A stretch of DNA of 64,000 bases from Pisaster brevispinus (GCA_023634235.1 JAMKCF010000082.1:1-64000), one strand, 5' to 3'; numbered from the stretch's first letter, positions 46,402 through 60,476 are shown. Program-made: numbers and translations. Notes: generated by a model not told the origin, from the sequence alone.

Positions 46402-49400
46402 TCACATCACCCCCAGGGCAATATCGAATCTGCACAATTTTAGTACCACTGTAAAGCCCGTTTCAAGGGCTCCCTCTCCCGTGAGTTTGGGGTCGCTGAC
46501 GATTCTGTAGGCGAGGCGAGCGGCCTGGATGTTAGGCCTACCCCTAAGAAAAATTGAAAAAAAAAAAAAAAAAAAAAAAACCCAGAAGCAAGGTCGTGCC
46601 GGCAGGGGTCATGGCCCAAAATAAAAGTGCGGTGAATTTGGGAATAACTCCCGATCTAGGAGGGCTAGAGGGATGATTTTTTGGCCTGACTCTGCCTTAG
46701 GTATCCCTGCATCCGAAAATTATACTTTTACGGCCGTTGCGGGCAGGCTTCACACCGGAAAAGACAAGCAAGCGGGGACACTCCGAAAGCCCCGCAAAAC
46801 ATCAACGTGATTTTGCTGTAAAAAGACACAAATACAAAATAAGGAGGGTCACATCACCCCCAAGGCAATATCGAATCTGCACAATTTTAGTACCACTGTA
46901 AAGCCCGTTTCAAGGGCTCCCTCTCCCGTGAGTTTGGGGTCGCTGACGATTCTGTAGGCGAGGCGAGCGGCCAGGATGTTAGGCCCACCCCTTAGAGAAA
47001 TAGGAAATTAAAAACCAGGGGTAATGGCCCAAAATAAAAGTGCGGTGATTTTGGGAATAAGTCCCGATCTAGGAGGGCTAGAGAGATGATTTTTTTACCT
47101 GACTCTGCCTTAGGTATCCCTGCATCCGAAAATTAGACTTTTACGGCCGTTGCGGGCAGACTTCACACCGGAAAAGACCAGCAAGCGGGGACACTCCGAA
47201 AGCCCCCCAAAACATCAACTTGATTTTGCTGTAAAAAGACACAAATACAAAATAAGGAGGGTCACATCACCCCCAGGGCAATATCGAATCTGCACAATTT
47301 TAGTACCACTGTAAAGCCCGTTTCAAGGGCTCCCTCTCCCGTGAGTTTGGGGTCGCTGACGATTCTGTAGGCGAGGCGAGCGGCCTGGATGTTAGGCCTA
47401 CCCCTAAGAAAAATTGAAAAAAAAAGAAAACAAAAACCCAGAAGCAAGGTCGTGCCGGCAGGGGTCATGGCCCAAAATAAAAGTGCGGTGAATTTGGGAA
47501 TAACTCCCGATCTAGGAGGGCTAGAGGGATGATTTTTTGGCCTGACTCTGCCTTAGGTATCCCTGCATCCGAAAATTAGACTTTTACGGCCGTTGCGGGC
47601 AGGCTTCACACCGGAAAAGACCAGCAAGCGGGGACACTCCGAAAGCCCCGCAAAACATCAACGTGATTTTGCTGTAAAAAGACACAAATACAAAATAAGG
47701 AGGGTCACCTCACCCCCAAGGCAATATCGAATCTGCACAATTTTAGTACCACTGTAAAGCCCGTTTCAAGGGCTCCCTCTCCCGTGAGTTTGGGGTCGCT
47801 GACGATTCTGTAGGCGAGGCGAGCGGCCTGGATGTAAGGCCCACCCCTTAGAGAAATAGGAAAACAAAAACCAGGGGTAATGGCCCAAAATAAAAGTGCG
47901 GTGATTTTGGGAATAAGTCCCGATCTAGGAGGGCTAGAGAGATGATTTTTTTACCTGACTCTGCCTTAGGTATCCCTGCATCCGAAAATTAAACTTTTAC
48001 GGCCGTTGCGGGCAGGCTTCACACCGGAAAAGACCAGCAAGCGGGGACACTCCGAAAGCCCCCCAAAACATCAACTTGATTTTGCTGTAAAAAGACACAA
48101 ATACAAAATAAGGAGGGTCACATCACCCCCAGAGCAATATCGAATCTGCACAATTTTAGTACCACTGTAAAGCCCGTTTCAAGGGCTCCCTCTCCCGTGA
48201 GTTTGGGGTCGCTGACGATTCTGTAGGCGAGGCGAGCGGCCTGGATGTTAGGCCCACCCCTTAGAGAAATAGGAAAACAAAAACCAGGGGTAATGGACCA
48301 AAATAAAAGTGCGGTGATTTTGGGAAAAAGTCCCGATCTAGGAGGGCTAGAGAAATGATTTTTTTACCTGACTCTGCCTTAGGTATCCCTGCATCCGAAA
48401 ATTAGACTTTTACGGCCGTTGCGGGCAGGCTTCACACCGGAAAAGACCAGCAAGCGGGGACACTCCGAAAGCCCCCAAAAACATCAACTTGATTTTGCTG
48501 TAAAAAGACACAAATACAAAATAAGGAGGGTCACATCACCCCCAGGGCAATATCGAATCTGCACAATTTTAGTACCACTGTAAAGCCCGTTTCAAGGGCT
48601 CCCTCTCCCGTGAGTTTAGGGTCGCTGACGATTCTGTAGGCGAGGCGAGCGGCCTGGATGTTAGGCCTACCCCTAAGAAAAATTGAAAAAAAAAAAAAAA
48701 AAAAAAACAACCCAGAAGCAAGGTCGTGCCGGCAGGGGTCATGGCCCAAAACAAAAGTGCGGTGAATTTGAGAATAAGTCCCGATCTAGGAGGGCTAGAG
48801 AGATGATTTTTTTACCTGACTCTGCCTTAGGTATCCCTGCCCAAAATAAAAGTGCGGTGATTTTGGGAATAAGTCCCGATCTAGGAGGGCTAGAGAGATG
48901 ATTTTTTTACCTGACTCTGCCTTAGGTATCCCTGCATCCGAAAATTAGACTTTACGGCCGTTGCGGGCAGGCTTCACACCGGAAAAGACCAGCAAGCGGG
49001 GACACTCCGAAAGCCCCGCAAAACATCAACGTGATTTTGCTGTAAAAAGACACAAATACAAAATAAGGAGGGTAACATCACCCCCAGGGCAATATCGAAT
49101 CTGCACAATTTTAGTACCACTGTAAAGCCCGTTTCAAGGGCTCCCTCTCCCGTGAGTTTTGGGTCGCTGACGATTCTGTAGGCGAGGCGAGCGGCCTGGA
49201 TGTTAGGCCCACCCCTTAGAGAAATAGGAAAACAAAAACCAGGGGTAATGGCCCAAAATAAAAGTGCGGTGATTTTGGGAATAAGTCCCGATCTAGGAGG
49301 GCTAGAGAGATAATTTTTTTACCTGACTCTGCCTTAGGTATCCCTGCATCCGAAAATTAGACTTTTACGGCCGTTGCGGGCAGGCTTCACACCGGAAAAG

Positions 49401-49980
49401 ACCAGCAAGCGGGGACACTCCGAAAGCCCCCCAAAACATCAACTTGATTTTGCTGTAAAAAGACACAAATACAAAATAAGGAGGGTCACATCACCCCCAG
49501 GGCAATATCGAATCTGCACAATTTTAGTACCACTGTAAAGCCCGTTTCAAGGGCTCCCTCTCCCGTGAGTTTAGGGTCGCTGAAGATTCTGTAGGCGAGG
49601 CGAGCGGCCTGGATGTTAGGCCTACCCCTAAGAAAAATTGAAAAAAAAAAAAAAAAAAAACAACCCAGAAGCAAGGTCGTGCCGGCAGGGGTCATGGCCC
49701 AAAATAAAAGTGCGGTGAATTTGAGAATAAGTCCAGATCTAGGAAGGCTAGAGAGATGATTTTTTTACCTGACTCTGCCTTAGGTATCCCTGCATCCGAA
49801 AATTAGACTTTTACGGCCGTTGAGGGCTGGCTTCACACCGGAAAAGACCAGCAAGCGGGGACACTCCGAAAGCCCCCCAAAACATCAACGTGATTTTGCT
49901 GTAAAAAGACACAAATACAAAATAAGGAGGGTCACATCACCCCCAGGGCAATATCAAATCTGCACAATTTTAGTACCACT
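42640..49980 (+). repeat. 17-monomer HOR, copy 1 (~7,372 bp)
   Basis: Its 17 monomers run from within 42560 A to within 49932 A: 42560 A, 43005 B, 43418 A, 43862 B, 44275 B, 44688 A, 45133 B, 45546 A, 45989 B, 46402 A, 46849 B, 47262 A, 47705 B, 48118 B, 48531 A with extra segment, 49073 B, 49486 A. All are matched at +7,371 or +7,372 in copy 2, including rare features such as gtcacctcacc (47704), ggtaacatc (49072), aggaaattaaaaacc (47002), agagcaatatcg (48131) and the A-tract containing a g (47426). Ends are approximate because exchange took place inside identical sequence. Confidence 0.93.
48531..49072 (+). repeat. Class A monomer with extra ~95-bp segment (542 bp), copy 1
   Basis: ggtatccctgc (ending 48840) continues into ccaaaataaaag, so the tail is present twice. 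Both tails are B-like (aagtcccg, ctagagag, tttttttacctg), and the first pass reads gaatttgagaataag. Same join as at 56210 and about 63148, and nearly as at 8850. Confidence 0.92.
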
Positions 49981-52900
49981 GTAAAGCCCGTTTCAAGGGC
50001 TCCCTCTCCCGTGAGTTTGGGGTCGCTGACGATTCTGTAGGCGAGGCTAGCGGCCTGGATGTTAGGCCTACCCCTAAGAAAAATTGAAAAAAAACAAAAA
50101 AAAAAAAACCCAGAAGCAAGGTCGTGCCGGCAGGGGTCATGGCCCAAAATAAAAGTGCGGTGAATTTGGGAATAACTCCCGATCTAGGAGGGCTAGAGGG
50201 ATGATTTTTTGGCCTGACTCTGCCTTAGGTATCCCTGCATCCGAAAATTAGACTTTTACGGCCGTTGCGGGCAGGCTTCACACCGGAAAAGACCAGCAAG
50301 CGGGGACACTCCGAAAGCCCCGCAAAACATCAACGTGATTTTGCTGTAAAAAGACACAAATACAAAATAAGGAGGGTCACATCACCCCCAAGGCAATGTC
50401 GAATCTGCACAATTTTAGTACCACTGTAAAGCCCGTTTCAAGGGCTCCCTCTCCCGTGAGTTTGGGGTTGCTGACGATTCTGTAGGCGAGGCGAGAGGCC
50501 TGGATGTTAGGCCTACCCCTTAGAGAAATAGGAAAACAAAAACCAGGGGTAATGGCCCAAAATAAAAGTGCGGTGATTTTGGGAATAAGTCCCGATCTAG
50601 GAGGGCTAGAGAGATGATTTTTTTACCTGACTCTGCCTTAGGTATCCCTGCATCCGAAAATTAGACTTTTACGGCCGTTGCGGGCAGGCTTCACACCGGA
50701 AAAGACCAGCAAGCGGGGACACTCCGAAAGCCCCGCAAAACATCAACGTGATTTTGCTGTAAAAAGACACAAATACAAAATAAGGAGGGTCACATCACCC
50801 CCAGGGCAATATCATATGTGCACAATTTTAGTACCACTGTAAAGCCCGTTTCAAGGGCTCCCTCTCCCGTGAGTTTGGGGTCGCTGACGATTCTGTAGGC
50901 GAGGCGAGCGGCCTGGATGTTAGGCCTACCCCTAAGAAAAATTGAAAAAAAAAAAAAAAAAAAAAAACAGAAGCAAGGTCGTGCCGGCAGGGGTCATGGC
51001 CCATAATAAAAGTGCGGTGAATTTGGGAATAACTCCCGATCTAGGAGGGCTAGAGGGATGATTTTTTGGCCTGACTCTGCCTTAGGTATCCCTGCATCCG
51101 AAAATTAGACTTTTATGGCCGTTGTGGGCAGGCTTCACACCGGAAAAGACCAGCAAGCGGGGACACTCCGAAAGCCCCGCAAAACATCAACGTGATTTTG
51201 CTGTAAAAAGACACAAATACAAAATAAGGAGGGTCACATCACCCCCAGGGCAATATCGAATCTGCACAATTTTAATACCACTGTAAAGCCCGTTTCAAGG
51301 GCTCCCTCTCCCGTGAGTTTGGGGTTGCTGACGATTCTGTAGGCGAGGCGAGCGGCCTGGATGTTAGGCCCACCCCTTAGAGAAATAGGAAAACAAAAAC
51401 CAGGGGTAATGGCCCAAAATAAAAGTGCGGTGATTTTGGGAATAAGTCCCGATCTAGGAGGGCTAGAGGGATGATTTTTTTACCTGACTCTGCCTTAGGT
51501 ATCCCTGCATCCGTAAATTAGACTTTTACGGCCGTTGTGGGCAGGCTTCACACCGGAAAAGACCAGCAAGCGGGGACACTCCGAAAGCCCCGCAAAACAT
51601 CAACGTGATTTTGCTGTAAAAAGACACAAATACAAAATAAGGAGGGTCACATCACCCCCAGGACAATATCATATGTGCACAATTTTAGTACCACTGTAAA
51701 GCCCGTTTCAAGGGCTCCCTCTCCCGTGAGTTTGGGGTCGCTGACGATTCTGTAGGCGAGGCGAGCGGCCTGGATGTTAGGCCAACCCCTTAGAGAAATA
51801 GGAAAACAAAAACCAGGGGTAATGGCCCAAAATAAAAGTGCGGTGATTTTGGGAATAAGTCCCGATCTAGGTTGGCTAGAGAGATGATTTTTTTACCTGA
51901 CTCTGCCTTAGGTATCCCTGCATCCGAAAATTAGACTTTTACGGCCGTTGCGGGCAGGCTTCACACCGGAAAAGATCAGCAAGCGGGGACACTCCGAAAG
52001 CCCCGCAAAACATCAACGTGATTTTGTTGTAAAAAGACACAAATACAAAATAAGGAGGGTCACATCACCCCCAGGACAATATCATATGTGCACAATTTTA
52101 GTACCACTGTAAAGCCCGTTTCAAGGGCTCCCTCTCCCGTGAGTTTGGGGTCGCTGACGATTCTGTAGGCGAGGCTAGCGGCCTGGATGTTAGGCCTACC
52201 CCTAAGAAAAATTGAAAAAAAACAAAAAAAAAAAAACCCAGAAGCAAGGTCGTGCCGGCAGGGGTCATGGCCCAAAATAAAAGTGCGGTGAATTTGGGAA
52301 TAACTCCCGATCTAGGAGGGCTAAAGGGATGATTTTTTGGCCTGACTCTGCCTTAGGTATCCCTGCATCCGAAAATTAGACTTTTACGGCCGTTGCGGGC
52401 AGGCTTCACACCGGAAAAGACCAGCAAGCGGGGACACTCCGAAAGCCCCGCAAAACATCAACGTGATTTTGCTGTAAAAAGACACAAATACAAAATAAGG
52501 AGGGTCACATCACCCCCAAGGCAATGTCGAATCTGCACAATTTTAGTACCACTGTAAAGCCCGTTTCAAGGGCTCCCTCTCCCGTGAGTTTGGGGTCGCT
52601 GACGATTCTGTAGGCGAGGCGAGAGGCCTGGATGTTAGGCCTACCCCTTAGAGAAATAGGAAAACAAAAACCAGGGGTAATGGCCCAAAATAAAAGTGCG
52701 GTGATTTTGGGAATAAGTCCCGATCTAGGAGGGCTAGAGAGATGATTTTTTTACCTGACTCTGCCTTAGGTATCCCTGCATCCGAAAATTAGACTTTTAC
52801 GGCCGTTGCGGGCAGGCTTCACACCGGAAAAGACCAGCAAGCGGGGACACTCCGAAAGCCCCGCAAAACATCAACGTGATTTTGCTGTAAAAAGACACAA

Positions 52901-55900
52901 ATACAAAATAAGGAGGGTCACATCACCCCCAGGGCAATATCATATGTGCACAATTTTAGTACCACTGTAAAGCCCGTTTCAAGGGCTCCCTCTCCCGTGA
53001 GTTTGGGGTCGCTGACGATTCTGTAGGCGAGGCGAGCGGCCTGGATGTTAGGCCTACCCCTAAGAAAAATTGAAAAAAAAAAAAAAAAAAAAAACAGAAG
53101 CAAGGTCGTGCCGGCAGGGGTCATGGCCCATAATAAAAGTGCGGTGAATTTGGGAATAACTCCCGATCTAGGAGGGCTAGAGGGATGATTTTTTGGCCTG
53201 ACTCTGCCTTAGGTATCCCTGCATCCGAAAATTAGACTTTTACGGCCGTTGTGGGCAGGCTTCACACCGGAAAAGACCAGCAAGCGGGGACACTCCGAAA
53301 GCCCCGCAAAACATCAACGTGATTTTGCTGTAAAAAGACACAAATACAAAATAAGGAGGGTCACATCACCCCCAGGGCAATATCGAATCTGCACAATTTT
53401 AATACCACTGTAAAGCCCGTTTCAAGGGCTCCCTCTCCCGTGAGTTTGGGGTTGCTGACGATTCTGTAGGCGAGGCGAGCGGCCTGGATGTTAGGCCCAC
53501 CCCTTAGAGAAATAGGAAAACAAAAACCAGGGGTAATGGCCCAAAATAAAAGTGCGGTGATTTTGGGAATAAGTCCCGATCTAGGAGGGCTAGAGGGATG
53601 ATTTTTTTACCTGACTCTGCCTTAGGTATCCCTGCATCCGTAAATTAGACTTTTACGGCCGTTGTGGGCAGGCTTCACACCGGAAAAGACCAGCAAGCGG
53701 GGACACTCCGAAAGCCCCGCAAAACATCAACGTGATTTTGCTGTAAAAAGACACAAATACAAAATAAGGAGGGTCACATCACCCCCAGGGCAATATCGAA
53801 TCTGCACAATTTTAGTACCACTGTAAAGCCCGTTTCAAGGGCTCCCTCTCCCGTGAGTTTGGGGTCGCTGACGATTCTGTAGGCGAGGCGAGCGGCCTGG
53901 ATGTTAGGCCTACCCCTAAGAAAAATTGAAAAAAAAAAAAAAAAAAAAAAACCCAGAAGCAAGGTCGTGCCGGCAGGGGTCATGGCCCAAAATAAAAGTG
54001 CGGTGAATTTGGGAATAACTCCCGATCTAGGAGGGCTAGAGGGATGATTTTTTGGCCTGACTCTGCCTTAGGTATCCCTGCATCCGAAAATTATACTTTT
54101 ACGGCCGTTGCGGGCAGGCTTCACACCGGAAAAGACCAGCAAGCGGGGACACTCCGAAAGCCCCGCAAAACATCAACGTGATTTTGCTGTAAAAAGACAC
54201 AAATACAAAATAAGGAGGGTCACATCACCCCCAAGGCAATATCGAATCTGCACAATTTTAGTACCACTGTAAAGCCCGTTTCAAGGGCTCCCTCTCCCGT
54301 GAGTTTGGGGTCGCTGACGATTCTGTAGGCGAGGCGAGCGGCCAGGATGTTAGGCCCACCCCTTAGAGAAATAGGAAATTAAAAACCAGGGGTAATGGCC
54401 CAAAATAAAAGTGCGGTGATTTTGGGAATAAGTCCCGATCTAGGAGGGCTAGAGAGATGATTTTTTTACCTGACTCTGCCTTAGGTATCCCTGCATCCGA
54501 AAATTAGACTTTTACGGCCGTTGCGGGCAGACTTCACACCGGAAAAGACCAGCAAGCGGGGACACTCCGAAAGCCCCCCAAAACATCAACTTGATTTTGC
54601 TGTAAAAAGACACAAATACAAAATAAGGAGGGTCACATCACCCCCAGGGCAATATCGAATCTGCACAATTTTAGTACCACTGTAAAGCCCGTTTCAAGGG
54701 CTCCCTCTCCCGTGAGTTTGGGGTCGCTGACGATTCTGTAGGCGAGGCGAGCGGCCTGGATGTTAGGCCTACCCCTAAGAAAAATTGAAAAAAAAAGAAA
54801 ACAAAAACCCAGAAGCAAGGTCGTGCCGGCAGGGGTCATGGCCCAAAATAAAAGTGCGGTGAATTTGGGAATAACTCCCGATCTAGGAGGGCTAGAGGGA
54901 TGATTTTTTGGCCTGACTCTGCCTTAGGTATCCCTGCATCCGAAAATTAGACTTTTACGGCCGTTGCGGGCAGGCTTCACACCGGAAAAGACCAGCAAGC
55001 GGGGACACTCCGAAAGCCCCGCAAAACATCAACGTGATTTTGCTGTAAAAAGACACAAATACAAAATAAGGAGGGTCACCTCACCCCCAAGGCAATATCG
55101 AATCTGCACAATTTTAGTACCACTGTAAAGCCCGTTTCAAGGGCTCCCTCTCCCGTGAGTTTGGCGTCGCTGACGATTCTGTAGGCGAGGCGAGCGGCCT
55201 GGATGTAAGGCCCACCCCTTAGAGAAATAGGAAAACAAAAACCAGGGGTAATGGCCCAAAATAAAAGTGCGGTGATTTTGGGAATAAGTCCCGATCTAGG
55301 AGGGCTAGAGAGATGATTTTTTTACCTGACTCTGCCTTAGGTATCCCTGCATCCGAAAATTAAACTTTTACGGCCGTTGCGGGCAGGCTTCACACCGGAA
55401 AAGACCAGCAAGCGGGGACACTCCGAAAGCCCCCCAAAACATCAACTTGATTTTGCTGTAAAAAGACACAAATACAAAATAAGGAGGGTCACATCACCCC
55501 CAGAGCAATATCGAATCTGCACAATTTTAGTACCACTGTAAAGCCCGTTTCAAGGGCTCCCTCTCCCGTGAGTTTGGGGTCGCTGACGATTCTGTAGGCG
55601 AGGCGAGCGGCCTGGATGTTAGGCCCACCCCTTAGAGAAATAGGAAAACAAAAACCAGGGGTAATGGACCAAAATAAAAGTGCGGTGATTTTGGGAAAAA
55701 GTCCCGATCTAGGAGGGCTAGAGAAATGATTTTTTTACCTGACTCTGCCTTAGGTATCCCTGCATCCGAAAATTAGACTTTTACGGCCGTTGCGGGCAGG
55801 CTTCACACCGGAAAAGACCAGCAAGCGGGGACACTCCGAAAGCCCCCAAAAACATCAACTTGATTTTGCTGTAAAAAGACACAAATACAAAATAAGGAGG

Positions 55901-57400
55901 GTCACATCACCCCCAGGGCAATATCGAATCTGCACAATTTTAGTACCACTGTAAAGCCCGTTTCAAGGGCTCCCTCTCCCGTGAGTTTAGGGTCGCTGAC
56001 GATTCTGTAGGCGAGGCGAGCGGCCTGGATGTTAGGCCTACCCCTAAGAAAAATTGAAAAAAAAAAAAAAAAAAAAAACAACCCAGAAGCAAGGTCGTGC
56101 CGGCAGGGGTCATGGCCCAAAACAAAAGTGCGGTGAATTTGAGAATAAGTCCCGATCTAGGAGGGCTAGAGAGATGATTTTTTTACCTGACTCTGCCTTA
56201 GGTATCCCTGCCCAAAATAAAAGTGCGGTGATTTTGGGAATAAGTCCCGATCTAGGAGGGCTAGAGAGATGATTTTTTTACCTGACTCTGCCTTAGGTAT
56301 CCCTGCATCCGAAAATTAGACTTTACGGCCGTTGCGGGCAGGCTTCACACCGGAAAAGACCAGCAAGCGGGGACACTCCGAAAGCCCCGCAAAACATCAA
56401 CGTGATTTTGCTGTAAAAAGACACAAATACAAAATAAGGAGGGTAACATCACCCCCAGGGCAATATCGAATCTGCACAATTTTAGTACCACTGTAAAGCC
56501 CGTTTCAAGGGCTCCCTCTCCCGTGAGTTTTGGGTCGCTGACGATTCTGTAGGCGAGGCGAGCGGCCTGGATGTTAGGCCCACCCCTTAGAGAAATAGGA
56601 AAACAAAAACCAGGGGTAATGGCCCAAAATAAAAGTGCGGTGATTTTGGGAATAAGTCCCGATCTAGGAGGGCTAGAGAGATAATTTTTTTACCTGACTC
56701 TGCCTTAGGTATCCCTGCATCCGAAAATTAGACTTTTACGGCCGTTGCGGGCAGGCTTCACACCGGAAAAGACCAGCAAGCGGGGACACTCCGAAAGCCC
56801 CCCAAAACATCAACTTGATTTTGCTGTAAAAAGACACAAATACAAAATAAGGAGGGTCACATCACCCCCAGGGCAATATCGAATCTGCACAATTTTAGTA
56901 CCACTGTAAAGCCCGTTTCAAGGGCTCCCTCTCCCGTGAGTTTAGGGTCGCTGAAGATTCTGTAGGCGAGGCGAGCGGCCTGGATGTTAGGCCTACCCCT
57001 AAGAAAAATTGAAAAAAAAAAAAAAAAAAAACAACCCAGAAGCAAGGTCGTGCCGGCAGGGGTCATGGCCCAAAATAAAAGTGCGGTGAATTTGAGAATA
57101 AGTCCAGATCTAGGAAGGCTAGAGAGATGATTTTTTTACCTGACTCTGCCTTAGGTATCCCTGCATCCGAAAATTAGACTTTTACGGCCGTTGAGGGCTG
57201 GCTTCACACCGGAAAAGACCAGCAAGCGGGGACACTCCGAAAGCCCCCCAAAACATCAACGTGATTTTGCTGTAAAAAGACACAAATACAAAATAAGGAG
57301 GGTCACATCACCCCCAGGGCAATATCAAATCTGCACAATTTTAGTACCACTGTAAAGCCCGTTTCAAGGGCTCCCTCTCCCGTGAGTTTGGGGTCGCTGA
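49980..57400 (+). repeat. 17-monomer HOR, copy 2 (~7,371 bp), almost identical to copy 1
   Basis: Monomers 49932 to 56857 repeat 42560 to 49486. By eye I found only a handful of differences: gacaagcaag at 46764 against gaccagcaag, ggggtcgctg against ggcgtcgctg at 55164, and one base in the A-tract of 46402/53774. The join is visible in monomer 49932, which starts as the 57303 type (gcaatatcaaatctgc) and continues as the 42560 type (gaggctagcgg), placing the crossover between about 49,960 and 50,047. After about 57,400 the 57303 monomer departs from 49932. Confidence 0.93.
55902..56443 (+). repeat. Class A monomer with extra ~95-bp segment (542 bp), copy 2
   Basis: Copy of 48531-49072 at +7,371, with the same join at 56210 and the same private change to actttacgg (one t fewer) just after it. 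Confidence 0.92.
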
Positions 57401-60297
57401 CGATTCTGTAGGCGAGGCGAGCGGCCTGGATGTTAGGCCTACCCCTTAGAGAAATAGGAAAACAAAAACCAGGGGTAATGGCCCAAAATAAAAGTGCGAT
57501 GATTTTTGGAATAAGTCCCGATCTAGGAGGGCTAGAGAGATGATTGTTTTACCTGACTCTGCCTTAGGTATCCCTGCATCCGAAAATTAGACTTTTACGG
57601 CCGTTGCGGGCAGGCTTCACACCGGAAAAGACCAGCAAGCGGGGACACTCCGAAAGCCCCCCAAAACATCAACTTGATTTTGCAGTAAAAAGACACAATT
57701 ACAAAATAAGGAGGGTCACATCACCCCCAGGGCAATATCGAATCTGCACAATTTTAGTACCACTGTAAAGCCCGTTTCAAGGGCTCCCTCTCCCGTGAGT
57801 TTAGGGTCGCTGAAGATTCTGTAGGCGAGGCGAGCGGCCTGGATGTTAGGCCTACCCCTAAGAAAAATTGAAAAAAAAAAAAAAAAAAAAACAACCCAGA
57901 AGCAAGGTCGTGCCGGCAGGGGTCATGGCCCAAAATAAAAGTGCGGTGAATTTGAGAATAAGTCCAGATCTAGGAAGGCTAGAGAGATGATTTTTTTACC
58001 TGACTCTGCCTTAGGTATCCCTGCATCCGAAAATTAGACTTTTACGGCCGTTGCGGGCAGGCTTCATACCGGAAAAGACCAGCAAGCGGGGACACTCCGA
58101 AAGCCCCCCAAAACATCAACTTGATTTTGCTGTAAAAAGACACAAATACAAAATAAGGAGGGTGACATCACCCCCAGGGCAATATCGATTCTGCACAATT
58201 TTAGTACCACTGTAAAGCCCGTTTCAAGGGCTCCCTCTCTCGTGAGTTTGGGGTCGCTGACGATTCTGTAGGCGAGGCGAGCGGCCTGGATGTTAGGCCC
58301 ACCCCTTAGAGAAATAGGAAAACAAAAACCAGGGGTAATGGCCCAAAATAAAAGTGCGGTGATTTTGGGAATAAGTCCCGATCTAGGAGGGCTAGAGAGA
58401 TAATTTTTTTACCTGACTCTGCCTTAGGTATCCCTGCATCCGAAAATTAGACTTTTACGGCCGTTGCGGGCAGGCTTCACACCGGAAAAGACCAGCAAGC
58501 GGGGACACTCCGAAAGCCCCCCAAAACATCAACTTGATTTTGCTGTAAAAAGACACAAATACAAAATAAGGAGGGTCACATCACCCCCAGGGCAATATCG
58601 AATCTGCACAATTTTAGTACCACTGTAAAGCCCGTTTCAAGGGCTCCCTCTCCCGTGAGTTTAGGGTCGCTGAAGATTCTGTAGGCGAGGCGAGCGGCCT
58701 GGATGTTAGGCCTACCCCTAAGAAAAATTGAAAAAAAAAAAAAAAAAAAACAACCCAGAAGCAAGGTCGTGCCGGCAGGGGTCATGGCCCAAAATAAAAG
58801 TGCGGTGAATTTGAGAATAAGTCCAGATCTAGGAAGGCTAGAGAGATGATTTTTTTACCTGACTCTGCCTTAGGTATCCCTGCATCCGAAAATTAGACTT
58901 TTACGGCCGTTGAGGGCTGGCTTCACACCGGAAAAGACCAGCAAGCGGGGACACTCCGAAAGCCCCCCAAAACATCAACGTGATTTTGCTGTAAAAAGAC
59001 ACAAATACAAAATAAGGAGGGTCACATCACCCCCAGGGCAATATCAAATCTGCACAATTTTAGTACCACTGTAAAGCCCGTTTCAAGGGCTCCCTCTCCC
59101 GTGAGTTTGGGGTCGCTGACGATTCTGTAGGCGAGGCGAGCGGCCTGGATGTTAGGCCTACCCCTTAGAGAAATAGGAAAACAAAAACCAGGGGTAATGG
59201 CCCAAAATAAAAGTGCGATGATTTTTGGAATAAGTCCCGATCTAGGAGGGCTAGAGAGATGATTGTTTTACCTGACTCTGCCTTAGGTATCCCTGCATCC
59301 GAAAATTAGACTTTTACGGCCGTTGCGGGCAGGCTTCACACCGGAAAAGACCAGCAAGCGGGGACACTCCGAAAGCCCCCCAAAACATCAACTTGATTTT
59401 GCAGTAAAAAGACACAATTACAAAATAAGGAGGGTCACATCACCCCCAGGGCAATATCGAATCTGCACAATTTTAGTACCACTGTAAAGCCCGTTTCAAG
59501 GGCTCCCTCTCCCGTGAGTTTAGGGTCGCTGACGATTCTGTAGGCGAGGCGAGCGGCCTGGATGTTAGGCCTACCCCTAAGAAAAATTGAAAAAAAAACA
59601 AAAACAAAAAAACAACCCAGAAGCAAGGTCGTGCCGGCAGGGGTCATGGCCCAAAATAAAAGTGCGGTGAATTTGGGAATAACTCCCGATCTAGGAGGGC
59701 TAGAGAGATGATTTTTTTACCTGACTCTGCCTTAGGTATCCCTGCATCCGAAAATTAGACTTTTACGGCCGTTGCGGGCAGGCTTCATACCGGAAAAGAC
59801 CAGCAAGCGGGGACACTCCGAAAGCCCCCCAAAACATCAACTTGATTTTGCTGTAAAAAGACACAAATACAAAATAAGGAGGGTGACATCACCCCCAGGG
59901 CAATATCGATTCTGCACAATTTTAGTACCACTGTAAAGCCCGTTTCAAGGGCTCCCTCTCTCGTGAGTTTGGGGTCGCTGACGATTCTGTAGGCGAGGCG
60001 AGCGGCCTGGATGTTAGGCCCACCCCTTAGAGAAATAGGAAAACAAAAACCAGGGGTAATGGCCCAAAACAAAAGTGCTGTGATTTTGGGAATAAGTCCC
60101 GATCAAGGAGGGCTAGAGAGATGATTTTTTTGCCTGACTCTGCCTTAGGTATCCCTGTTTCCGAAAATTAGACTTTTACGGCCGTTGCGGGCAGGCTTCA
60201 CACCGGAAAAGACCAGCAAGCGGGGACACTCCGAAAGCCCCCACAAAACATCAACTTGATTTTGCTGTAAAAAGACACAATTACAAAATAAGGAGGG
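56857..60297 (+). repeat. Four-monomer HOR of 1,719 bp, two copies
   Basis: Copy 1 is 56857 A, 57303 B, 57716 A, 58163 B; copy 2 is 58576 A, 59022 B, 59435 A, 59884 B (offsets 1,719, 1,719, 1,719, 1,721). Markers found twice at that spacing are ttgagggctggc (57191, 58910), gcgatgatttttgg (57497, 59216), gattgttttacc (57543, 59262), tgcagtaaaa with cacaattac (57681, 59400) and ggtgacatcacc with tcgattctgc (58161, 59882). The left copy overlaps the end of the 7.37-kb unit. Confidence 0.9.
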
Positions 60298-60443
60298 TCA
60301 CATCACCCCCAGGGCAATATCGAATCTGCACAATTTTAGTACCACTGTAAAGCCCGTTTCAAGGGCTCCCTCTCCCGTGAGTTTGGGGTCGCTGACGATT
60401 CTGTAGGCGAGGCGAGCGGCCTGGATGTTAGACCTACCCCTAA

Positions 60444-60476
<33 letters not shown>

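Noticed and set aside
59785..60072. Longest single-monomer minus-strand frame (95 codons)
   Set aside because: It is longer only because ggtgacatc replaces ggtcacatc and removes a stop codon, letting the frame run into the linker. Nothing else sets this monomer apart.
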